A stretch of DNA of 64,000 nt from NCBI GenBank assembly GCA_035515235.1, contig DATJBS010000031.1, positions 62,001-126,000 of the forward strand. Direction: 5' to 3'. The first letter of the stretch is position 1. Every line of letters starts with the position of its first letter. The position numbers and the translations under genes are program-made. Below the pieces are notes generated by a model. The model made no database searches and was not told the DNA's origin. It was given only the letters and a program-made list of their open reading frames with translations. This document shows positions 1 through 7,317 of the stretch, piece after piece. Source of the stretch: JAMLHH01 sp035515235. Its GTDB lineage: Bacteria; Bacteroidota; Bacteroidia; Chitinophagales; JADIYW01.

Positions 1-777
1 ATTAGAGTAGGGTCAGGTGGTATTATGCTTCCTAATCATTCACCATTAGTAGTTGCAGAGCAGTTCGGAACATTAGAAGCTTTGTATCCTCATAGAATTG
101 ATTTGGGTTTAGGTAGAGCTCCCGGTACTGACCAATTGACAGCTCAGGCACTCAATAAAGATTTTTATCAAGCAGCACAAAGATTTCCAGAACATGTCAC
201 TCAGCTGCTTCAGTACTTTTCTTCAGATAACTCTAAGTCATCTGTAAGAGCTTATCCTGGAGAAAATGCAAATGTGCCTATTTGGATATTGGGAAGTAGC
301 ATGGACAGTGCAGTTTTAGCAGCACGTATGGGTTTACCTTATGCATTTGCAAGTCATTTTGCACCGACTTATTTAACAAGAGCTTTTGCATATTATCGAG
401 AAAATTTTAAACCTTCTCCATATTTAGACCAGCCTAAAACTATGGCTTGTGTGAATGTCATAATTGATGATACCAATGAAGCCGCAGAATTTCAAGCTTC
501 AAGTATGTACAAGATGTTCTTGAATATCATCCGTGGTACTAGAGAGCCGTTGAGTCCACCATTCGAAAATTTGAATTCTATTTGGAGTCCAGAAGAAGAG
601 AGCTATGTAAGAAATATGTTGGCTTGTTCATTTGTTGGAGATGCATCTACAGTCGAAAGAAGGTTACTAGAATTTCAAAAACTCGTTAATATGGATGAAT
701 TAATTATTGCTATTCCTCAATACAATCATTCTGCCAAAATCAAAACCATAGAATTAGCTAGAAGTATTTTTAGTTAA
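1..777 (+). CDS. LLM-class flavin-dependent oxidoreductase (5' truncated by window)
   Basis: The reading frame is open from base 1, and the residues before the first ATG (IRVGSGGI) continue the family pattern, so the true start lies outside the window and the ATG at 25 is internal. The text MLPNHSPLVVAEQFGTLEAL followed by RIDLGLGRAPGTDQ is typical of the MsnO8-type branch of luciferase-like monooxygenases. These are TIM-barrel enzymes that use reduced FMN to oxidise small organic substrates. About 258 residues are present, so the N-terminal quarter is probably missing. The substrate cannot be inferred. It is followed by repeat-rich non-coding DNA. Confidence 0.9.
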   Translation: MRVGSGGIMLPNHSPLVVAEQFGTLEALYPHRIDLGLGRAPGTDQLTAQALNKDFYQAAQRFPEHVTQLLQYFSSDNSKSSVRAYPGENANVPIWILGSSMDSAVLAARMGLPYAFASHFAPTYLTRAFAYYRENFKPSPYLDQPKTMACVNVIIDDTNEAAEFQASSMYKMFLNIIRGTREPLSPPFENLNSIWSPEEESYVRNMLACSFVGDASTVERRLLEFQKLVNMDELIIAIPQYNHSAKIKTIELARSIFS

Positions 778-931
778 TTGTATTTAATGTGGCAATGAGA
801 TAATGCGGTAATGTGTTAATAAGATAATGATTGCTGGCATGTTCCTCGTTATTGTGGATTTAGTCGGCAATCTTCTAATACATTGCTTAAGAGATTCTGA
901 AACGATTCTGAACTAAATTCAGAATGACAAG

Positions 932-993
932 GTTCAGAATGACTGTGTAGTTAACCATAACCATAATGTCATTGCTGGCTTGACCCGCAATCT
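932..993 (+). repeat. 62-nt direct repeat, copy A
   Basis: This segment matches 1396-1457 at 60 of 62 positions by eye. It begins with GTTCAGAATGACTGTGTAG and ends in a GGCTTGACCCG-type unit. The flanks are also related but more diverged. Confidence 0.85.
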
Positions 994-1123
994 ATAGTAT
1001 TACTTATAGATTCTGAAACAAGTTCAGAATGACAAATCGGTAATAATTAAGAATCATGAAATCCCGTAGGGATGACATGTTTATAGAAGATGCATGTTTC
1101 TAGATGATATGTTTCTAGCAAAA

Positions 1124-1208
1124 CGCCGCGAGAGGGATAGAATGGAGTATCACCCGAAATATCATGGAGGGAAGACGTAATGATAGCCCGACCCGAAGGG
1201 GCTCGCCC
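1124..1208 (+). repeat. GC-rich dispersed element, copy 1
   Basis: An 85-nt GC-rich island in AT-rich surroundings. It opens with CGCCGCGAGAGGGATAG and closes with AGCCCGACCCGAAGGGGC and CGCCC. The same opening and closing blocks, more diverged, are found on the other strand at 3218-3310. Elements with this GAGAGGGAT ... AGCCCGACCC layout recur in intergenic regions of Bacteroidota as far as I recall. Whether it is transcribed or mobile is not shown here. Confidence 0.55.
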
Positions 1209-1395
1209 AAATTATGGTATTGGGAATAGATTCTGAAACAGAATGACTGCGTGTTTTGTTTTACAATTCGTGTAGAGATCCTTTCAGGATGACATAAGAA
1301 TAGTTTGCTTCGTTCCTCGCAATGACGTATTACAATTCCGTCATTGCGGGCTTGAACCGTAATCTCTATCGTATTATTTATGGATTCTGAAACAA

Positions 1396-1457
1396 GTTCA
1401 GAATGACTGTGTAGTTAACCATAACCATAATGTCATTGCGGGCTTGACCCGTAATCT
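1396..1457 (+). repeat. 62-nt direct repeat, copy B
   Basis: Second copy of the 932-993 repeat, in the same orientation and about 0.46 kb downstream, differing at two positions (T/G in GCTGG versus GCGGG, and C/T near the end). Confidence 0.85.
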
Positions 1458-1606
1458 AATGCGTATTTCACAATAGATTCCCAACCAAGTTCAGAATGAC
1501 AAGTTCAAAATGTTTGTTTCAGCTAATGAATATAAACGGTCAAACTCTTTTAGGATAAACTATTTTCTTTGGTCTGTCGTCTACTGTCTATTGTCTACCG
1601 TAAAAA

Positions 1607-2011
1607 TCACGTAAGCCAATCCCAAGTGCTCTTCTCATTCTTCTTCATCTTCAAGACCATATATAAAATAGCGATTTGCATCAAACCGAAAAAGGTAGAT
1701 TCCACTCCAGAGCCCATTAAATTACTGACATACATATTGACAATATTAGAAATCACTAAGCCATGAAAACCAATCTTCTTCCAATTAAGCAGAAGAATCA
1801 CTGATATAGCATTCATCACACCTAAGCCCATGAGATAATAAGCGACTTCGTCACTGATTTCAATCTTCAATATTTTTTGAATCTCTTCTCTAAATATAGT
1901 ATAAGCTAGTAAAGTCGAAAGACCATTCATTAGGATATACACTAACCAAAATGTTACAAATCCGTGTCTTTTTCTAACCGGCTCTTTCTTTTCTAGTTCT
2001 TGAATATCCAT
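1607..2011 (-). CDS. Small integral membrane protein, unknown function
   Basis: 134 residues. A charged N-terminus (about 1-16) is followed by four hydrophobic segments (roughly 17-38, 54-76, 80-102 and 105-122) and a lysine-rich tail (KMKKNEKSTWDWLT), which suggests a four-helix inner-membrane protein. I do not recognise a named family. It starts only 6 nt after the ychF stop on the same strand, so the two are probably co-transcribed. A repeat made of GTCTGTCGTCTACTG-like text begins right after its stop codon. Confidence 0.75.
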   Translation of the reverse strand: MDIQELEKKEPVRKRHGFVTFWLVYILMNGLSTLLAYTIFREEIQKILKIEISDEVAYYLMGLGVMNAISVILLLNWKKIGFHGLVISNIVNMYVSNLMGSGVESTFFGLMQIAILYMVLKMKKNEKSTWDWLT

Positions 2012-2017
2012 GTTGGT

Positions 2018-3115
2018 CTATACGTTAAATCTAAAATGCATCACATCGCCATCTTTCACGATGTATTCTTTTCCTTCTATTCGTAATCTGCCGCTATCTC
2101 TACAAGCAGATTCCGAACCGTAATGAGTAAAGTCTTCATAAGAAATTACTTCCGCTTTGATAAATCCTTTTTCAAAGTCTGTATGAATTACACTTGCTGC
2201 TTGAGGAGCTTTCCAACCATTCTGAATCGTCCAAGCTCTTACCTCTTGTACACCAGCTGTGAAATAAGTGATTAATTGTAATAATTTGTAAGTCGATTGA
2301 ATCAATCTATTTAAACCAGGTTCAGTCAAACCATATTCATCTAAGAACATTTGCTTGTCTTCAGGGTCTTCCAGCTCAGTGATTTGAGCTTCGATAGAGT
2401 TGTTGAGAACGATTAATTGTGCACCTTCTGCTTCTACAGCTACTCTAAGAGCTTCAGAATATTTATTGCCAGTAGTAATAGATTGCTCATCCACATTGGC
2501 TACATATAAAATTGGCTTCTCAGTCAATAAAAATAAATCTGCAACAGCTACTTTTTCTTCTTTAGTCAATCCTAGTGATAAAACATTTTTACCTTCTAAA
2601 AGATGATTTTGAACTCTAGCTAAAATATCATATTCAGCTTTGATTTTAGTATCAGATTTAGATTGTTTCTCTGTCTTTTTCATTTTCTTCTCGACACTTT
2701 CCAAATCTTTAAACTGTAATTCAGTTTCTATGATTTCTTTGTCGCTGACAGGATTGATTTCACCTTCTTCACGCAAGATATTTTCATCTTCAAAGCATCT
2801 AATCACATGAATGATAGCATCTACCTCACGAATATTCCCTAGAAATTTATTCCCCAAACCTTCACCTTTACTTGCACCTTTTACAAGACCTGCGATATCT
2901 ACTAATTCGATTTGAGTAGGAACAGTACGATTTGGGTTGACCAATTCAGCTAATTTGTCCATTCTCTCGTCCGGCACATCCACCAAACCTACGTTTGGCT
3001 CGATAGTACAAAAACGATAGTTCGAAGCTTGTGCCTTAGCACTATTGCTGACCGCATTGAACAAAGTGGATTTTCCTACATTGGGTAGCCCTACAATTCC
3101 CGCACGTAATGCCAT
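2018..3115 (-). CDS. ychF: Redox-regulated ribosome-binding ATPase YchF
   Basis: 365 residues, the normal length for the family. The P-loop GLPNVGKS lies at residues 9-16, the DxxG box DIAG near 73, and the specificity motif is NVDE in place of NKxD, the change that makes YchF prefer ATP over GTP. The C-terminal third is the TGS domain (TYFTAGVQEVRAW onward). YchF is a conserved Obg-related translation-associated factor implicated in oxidative-stress responses. The ATG at 3115 gives the family-typical N-terminus MALRAGIVGLPN. Confidence 0.97.
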   Translation of the reverse strand: MALRAGIVGLPNVGKSTLFNAVSNSAKAQASNYRFCTIEPNVGLVDVPDERMDKLAELVNPNRTVPTQIELVDIAGLVKGASKGEGLGNKFLGNIREVDAIIHVIRCFEDENILREEGEINPVSDKEIIETELQFKDLESVEKKMKKTEKQSKSDTKIKAEYDILARVQNHLLEGKNVLSLGLTKEEKVAVADLFLLTEKPILYVANVDEQSITTGNKYSEALRVAVEAEGAQLIVLNNSIEAQITELEDPEDKQMFLDEYGLTEPGLNRLIQSTYKLLQLITYFTAGVQEVRAWTIQNGWKAPQAASVIHTDFEKGFIKAEVISYEDFTHYGSESACRDSGRLRIEGKEYIVKDGDVMHFRFNV

Positions 3116-3672
3116 ATTCTTAGAGTTTATTTTGGGCGCAAAGATACAATTTTATAACCGCTATCCGATACGATATCAGTTATTTAAGATAGAATTGATA
3201 TGAAAATTTATTTTTGAGCAGCCGGGCGGGTCTTCACTCATAGTCCTCGTTCCATCTCGAAAGGATTCGAGCTGTTACTGTGGGCTATCCGTTCACCCCC
3301 TGCTGCGGCGATTATCTCGAACTCAACTAGAACCTTTCTAGCATTTTACTTACAACTTTTTCTATTTCGAACTTTTCCATCCATCTACAAACTTTTTCAT
3401 CCATCTACAAACTTTGGAAAAGTTAGACTCGTTTGTAAAGTTGAATTCTATTCTCATTCTACAAAAAAGATGGTATGCCGTCGCTGAGCTTGTCGAAGTG
3501 TGGTCTGTCGTATATAGTCTTTCTACAAATTCGACGGTCTATTCACTGTCGTCTTTCTACATATACAGTGGTCTATGGCCTGTCGACCGTCGTCTATCAA
3601 TCGTGGACTTTCTACAAATTCGACTTCTATCGTCTATTGTCTTCGGTCTATCGTCTTCGGTCTGTCGTCTCC
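3116..3672. repeat. Gene-free stretch with GC-rich element and GTCTATCGTC-type repeats
   Basis: After the ychF promoter region there is a GC-rich element (3218-3310). Next is a tandem duplication of CATCCATCTACAAACTTT (about 3376-3414). From 3480 to 3672 a loose array of units such as GTCTATCGTCTTCGGTC and CTACAAATTCGAC follows. The same GTCTGTCGTCTAYTGTC text ends the gap at 1572-1602. A CGCTGAGCTTGTCGAAGTG unit near 3482 is the reverse complement of units at 33.3 kb. Open frames across this stretch follow the repeat and have no protein character. Confidence 0.7.
3218..3310 (-). repeat. GC-rich dispersed element, copy 2 (inverted)
   Basis: Read on the minus strand it begins CGCCGCAGCAGGGGGTGAAC, carries an internal AGCTCGAATC...TTTCGAG-type stem, and ends GAAGACCCGCCCGGCTGC. 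The terminal blocks match those of the element at 1124-1208. The middle stem differs, which would be expected if the ends are conserved and the centre is a variable hairpin. Confidence 0.5.
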
Positions 3673-4374
3673 TTACATCTGCTTCGCTACAAAATCCCAG
3701 TTGATAATCTCAAACCAATTCTTGATATAATCACCTCTTCTGTTTTGATAATGAAGATAATATGCGTGTTCCCAGACATCTAATCCTAATAATGGTTTTC
3801 CCTTAAATTCAGAAACATTCATCAAAGGATTATCTTGGTTAGGAGTGGAGCCGATTTTTAGAGAGTTGCCATCTTTGACTAACCATGCCCATCCTGAACC
3901 AAATCTAGTAGCTGCAGCTTTGCTAAAGTTTTCTTTGAAAACTTCCATCGAACCAAAATTCGAAAGGATAGCATCTGAAACTTTAGAAGGCATCTCAGAA
4001 CCTCCAGGAGTCATACAGTCCCAAAAGAAATTATGATTCCAAGCACCTCCAGCATTGTTTCGTACTTTTGTGCTGTATTTATCAATGTTATGCATTAATG
4101 AAAGTGCACTTTTTTCTTTTATATCTTCTGCGGCAATCGCTTCATTGACATTCTTTACATATGCAGCGTGATGCTTCGTATAATGAATGTTCATAGTTTC
4201 TTTATCTATCTGAGGCTCTAGTGCATCAAATGCATAAGGAAGCTTATTTTGCTCAAACTCAAAAGCTTTCTTGCATTCTGTAGAAGCAAATACTTCATTA
4301 GTTATAAATGGAACTGTTATCAGTGTGGCAGCGGATGCTTTTGTAGTATTAACGAGAAAGTTACGACGGTTCAT
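3673..4374 (-). CDS. sod: Exported Fe/Mn-family superoxide dismutase
   Basis: 233 residues. Metal ligands of the family are in place: H64 (IHYTKHH), H114 (WNHNFFW), D199 and H203 (DVWEHAYYLHYQNRR). A glycine pair precedes the second ligand block, and the hydrogen-bonding glutamine comes from the C-terminal domain (NQDNPLM, Q180), which is the Mn-type or cambialistic arrangement. The first 30 residues (MNRRNFLVN...) form a twin-arginine signal with an alanine-rich core, so the enzyme is probably exported folded by Tat. It converts superoxide to peroxide and oxygen. A catalase gene lies 41 kb away. Confidence 0.95.
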   Translation of the reverse strand: MNRRNFLVNTTKASAATLITVPFITNEVFASTECKKAFEFEQNKLPYAFDALEPQIDKETMNIHYTKHHAAYVKNVNEAIAAEDIKEKSALSLMHNIDKYSTKVRNNAGGAWNHNFFWDCMTPGGSEMPSKVSDAILSNFGSMEVFKENFSKAAATRFGSGWAWLVKDGNSLKIGSTPNQDNPLMNVSEFKGKPLLGLDVWEHAYYLHYQNRRGDYIKNWFEIINWDFVAKQM

Positions 4375-4437
4375 TTAGATTGATTTTATGTGATTACACT
4401 AACTAGCTAAATTTATAAATTTTTCATGAGAATTGTC

Positions 4438-5934
4438 TTATTTCATAGAGTTTTTTATCAGCTCCAACATATAAATTGCATGCAAACGATTAAAGTTTCT
4501 ATCTTTTTTGGGAAGTCTGAATTTCTGACTTTCTAATTTCATGTACAGTAATTCATAGAGCGAATTTAAATTACAAGGGTCTGCTTGACTAGACTTGCCA
4601 GTATATTTTTGAATTGTTTGGACTAATGCTTGAGGCAAGATTTTTTTCAAGATTTCCTTAGGAGTGATTTCTGCATGAACACTATCTCCTCCAGATTTCA
4701 CAAAATCTATTTCCATCGGTTCGAAATAACTCTCAAAAATAACTGTCGTGTAGAATTTTTGATTGAATTTCTCTTGGGTTTCTAATTCGTAAAAAAGTTC
4801 AAGGAAGTCCCTGTGCCACATAGGCAACATCCATTTTCCCCCAAAATATTCATATACTCTTACGCTATTCACTATAAATTTACTCAGCCTGTTCTCTGTG
4901 AGCCATTGTTGGAATGAATCCCAAGGTTCAATATTGTCCACGAGATTTTTAGCATGGACTTGGTATTGGTCTTGAATATAATTTTCAGTATTGATTTCTA
5001 TATTTTTCAAGTAGCTACCAGTAGGAATATCTCCACAAAATCCAGGAACTATCACAAAATCTTCTTGTAATACTCCTTGAGATTTTAAAGCTAGTAAAGC
5101 AAAAAAATCTTGTTCGTGTGGTAAAGATTGAAAATGATGATTACCCAAGGCGTATTGATTCCAAATATCAGAAAAGAAATACTGAAACGCCTGTTCATTA
5201 TAGGGAATAAAATGCCAGTCTACTTCCAATTGCTTAGCTACTTTATGAGCATTGACTACTTCTACACTCAAACTTTTGCCATAAGTGTAGGCATGAAGAT
5301 TTGGTGCTTTTTCTTTGACTAATGCGCTCAAAATTAATCTAGAATCATATCCTCCAGATAGCGGAATCCAAATCGGTCGTTGGTCAGCAAATTGAATAAT
5401 CTGTTTAGCCCAATTTTCAATAATTTCTATCAAATTACTTTTAGTAGCAGTATCACTAGGTGCTTTATCCGTAACATAGTGATTAAAATATCTTTTAAGT
5501 ATAATCTTAGAGTTGGCTATATCTACTTTTAATTGATGTCCAGCAGGAATACTTTTCCAATCTGTCAGTAGAGTATCTTGAAATTGAGTGCAAAATACTT
5601 TTTCATAATCTTTTACAGCAGCTTCATTTAGTGAATCATGAATATCAAAATGAGGCGTACTGCTAATTGTAATTTCATTTCTCTTAATCCTATAAAATAA
5701 TGGAAAAGAAGCTATTGTGTCAGTTGTGATAAGTAATTGTTGATGGCTAAGTTGTATTATAGAAAACGCCCCATTCAATTCATTGATGATGTTCTGTACA
5801 TCTACAGCGTCGAAATCTTGAGCATTTTGATATAGTTTTCTTTCATTATCAAAAGCATAACCAATGAAATATAAGTTTTCATTTTTAGACCATTGGAATT
5901 TTCCAGGATAGGAAAGGTTTAAATCAATTTTCAT
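4438..5934 (-). CDS. Asparagine-synthetase-like protein lacking the glutaminase cysteine
   Basis: 498 residues. An N-terminal half resembles the class II amidotransferase fold (GYAFDN ... LNGAFSIIQ ... TDTIASFPLFYR), followed by an ATP-pyrophosphatase domain with P-loop SGGYDSR at 193-199. True AsnB begins with Met-Cys, the cysteine being the glutaminase nucleophile. Here the start is Met-Lys-Ile and no early cysteine exists, so glutamine hydrolysis is unlikely. Such AsnB-like proteins often accompany surface polysaccharide or secondary-metabolite genes. The start overlaps the upstream flippase gene by 11 nt, which implies translational coupling and a shared role, possibly in glycan modification. 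Confidence 0.85.
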   Translation of the reverse strand: MKIDLNLSYPGKFQWSKNENLYFIGYAFDNERKLYQNAQDFDAVDVQNIINELNGAFSIIQLSHQQLLITTDTIASFPLFYRIKRNEITISSTPHFDIHDSLNEAAVKDYEKVFCTQFQDTLLTDWKSIPAGHQLKVDIANSKIILKRYFNHYVTDKAPSDTATKSNLIEIIENWAKQIIQFADQRPIWIPLSGGYDSRLILSALVKEKAPNLHAYTYGKSLSVEVVNAHKVAKQLEVDWHFIPYNEQAFQYFFSDIWNQYALGNHHFQSLPHEQDFFALLALKSQGVLQEDFVIVPGFCGDIPTGSYLKNIEINTENYIQDQYQVHAKNLVDNIEPWDSFQQWLTENRLSKFIVNSVRVYEYFGGKWMLPMWHRDFLELFYELETQEKFNQKFYTTVIFESYFEPMEIDFVKSGGDSVHAEITPKEILKKILPQALVQTIQKYTGKSSQADPCNLNSLYELLYMKLESQKFRLPKKDRNFNRLHAIYMLELIKNSMK

Positions 5935-7150
5935 GTTGGACTTGCTGTCTAATAAAAAGTAAAAGATATAAATTGAATATTACACTCACTGTACTGAATA
6001 AAATCATTGTTAGCTTGAAGTCTCCCCACCATCCACCGATGATTAAAACGCCGATTCTGAAAAATGCAAAGATGAAATTATAACCTAATTCCCATTTTAA
6101 ATGACCTTTTACATCTATTAACATGCTTAAAGGTGTAACAATTAGAGATGTTCCATACCATAAGGCTAAGTATCTTGCAATTTCCCCCGCGCCGCGCCAT
6201 TCTGCACCAAATAAAAACTCAAAGATTTGTGGGCCGAATAAAAGAGCAATGCTCACTGGAAGTACTGCAATGATTGCTAAAATGCGTTCAATACTAAATG
6301 TAAGTTTTTTTAATTCGTAAGGACTTTCTGCTCTACTTGCATCTCTGAAATATACTTGTCCAATAGAACTAGTGACTAATCCTATCGGAGCCTGGACTAA
6401 TCTATTAGTGAATGTATAGAGTCCAACTAAATATGGTGTAAAGAAAAAGTTGAGAATATAAATCACCGAATTTCTTGAAATAGTATTTAAAAGAGAAGAG
6501 AAAGTGCCGTACTTAGGGAATTTTATATAAGGTTCTATGCTTAGATGTTTACTTTTAACTTCTGTTTCTAGTAGCTTGTATATCAATGGTATAAGTAATA
6601 TCAGACTTATAAGTTGACCTGCGACATAACCTTCGATTAAAAATATCTTTTTGGTGAAGATGATAAAGGGCATGCAGCTCACTAAACCCATTACTATAGC
6701 TTGAGCAATTCTGCTGGTATTGATTTTTTTATATAGTTGAGATCTATTGCAATAACTTAAAGTCGGTTGTATCCATCCTTGTAGAATAATACTCAATGGA
6801 ATCCAAAGCAAACTAGAATATTCAGAATTATACGAAGAACTCCAATAATATAATCCAACACAAATGCTGACAATAAAGCTGATAATTGTAGCGCTATTTA
6901 CTGCCTTTCTATAAATGAAGATACTTTCTTCTTCATTTTCAGGAATCATCAATGCTTGATCTAATCTCAGATTAATGATTTCAGATAAGATGAGTATAGT
7001 AGAAATGAAAATTCCAAAAATAGAAAAACTTTGAGGCGAATAGATTTTTGGAAGTAATAGTGCAAAAATTATATTGATGACTTGTACCAAGAATAAACCT
7101 GAAAATAACCAGGTCACTTTTTGCAAAAAACTATTTTTCTGTGGCACCAA
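5924..7150 (-). CDS. Polysaccharide flippase (MOP superfamily, Wzx-like)
   Basis: 408 residues, with about twelve hydrophobic segments spread over its length, typical of oligosaccharide flippases of the MOP superfamily that move lipid-linked sugar chains across the inner membrane. The N-terminal pattern LVQVINIIFALLLPKIYSPQ followed by a DQALMIPENEEES loop is common in Bacteroidota members of this group. It is immediately followed by the AsnB-like gene with an 11-nt overlap. No glycosyltransferase genes adjoin, so the glycan is unknown. Confidence 0.88.
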   Translation of the reverse strand: MVPQKNSFLQKVTWLFSGLFLVQVINIIFALLLPKIYSPQSFSIFGIFISTILILSEIINLRLDQALMIPENEEESIFIYRKAVNSATIISFIVSICVGLYYWSSSYNSEYSSLLWIPLSIILQGWIQPTLSYCNRSQLYKKINTSRIAQAIVMGLVSCMPFIIFTKKIFLIEGYVAGQLISLILLIPLIYKLLETEVKSKHLSIEPYIKFPKYGTFSSLLNTISRNSVIYILNFFFTPYLVGLYTFTNRLVQAPIGLVTSSIGQVYFRDASRAESPYELKKLTFSIERILAIIAVLPVSIALLFGPQIFEFLFGAEWRGAGEIARYLALWYGTSLIVTPLSMLIDVKGHLKWELGYNFIFAFFRIGVLIIGGWWGDFKLTMILFSTVSVIFNLYLLLFIRQQVQHEN

Positions 7151-7317
7151 TGAATTTTGTTAAAGATGAAATTAAGCAATTTTTAATAGCTATAAATTAT
7201 ATTTCAGCTTATATGCAATTCATCAAAGTCTAATTTTGAGAATTTACTTGAACATTGAATTCAAATATTTTGTAAAAATAGAACTTAAGAGGAACGTTTT
7301 TTTTCAAAAGGTGTCGT

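Larger units (their letters stand above)
778..1606. repeat. Gene-free stretch made of mosaic short dispersed repeats
   Basis: No credible gene is visible. The stretch is a patchwork of recurring short units. Variants of TCTGAAACAAGTTCAGAATG occur near 893, 1012, 1232 and 1383. Variants of GTCATTGCGGGCTTGACCCG occur near 969, 1340 and 1431. A CCCGTAGGGATGACATG unit sits near 1063 and a GC-rich element at 1124-1208. The right end (about 1572-1602) is a run of GTCTGTCGTCTACTGTCTAT-like text that recurs at 3590-3670. Similar units occur in the 26.3 kb and 33.1 kb gaps. I infer decayed, non-autonomous dispersed elements; no function is evident. Confidence 0.75.

Noticed and set aside
1569..1766. 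Plus-strand open frame of 65 codons overlapping the membrane gene
   Set aside because: It is antisense to the 3' part of the 1607-2011 gene, whose frame has regular transmembrane segments and adjoins ychF.
3414..3783. Two overlapping plus-strand open frames of about 100 codons
   Set aside because: They run through repeat units and antisense to the sod 3' end; the translations follow the DNA repeat (VYSLSTNSTVYSL) and show no protein character.
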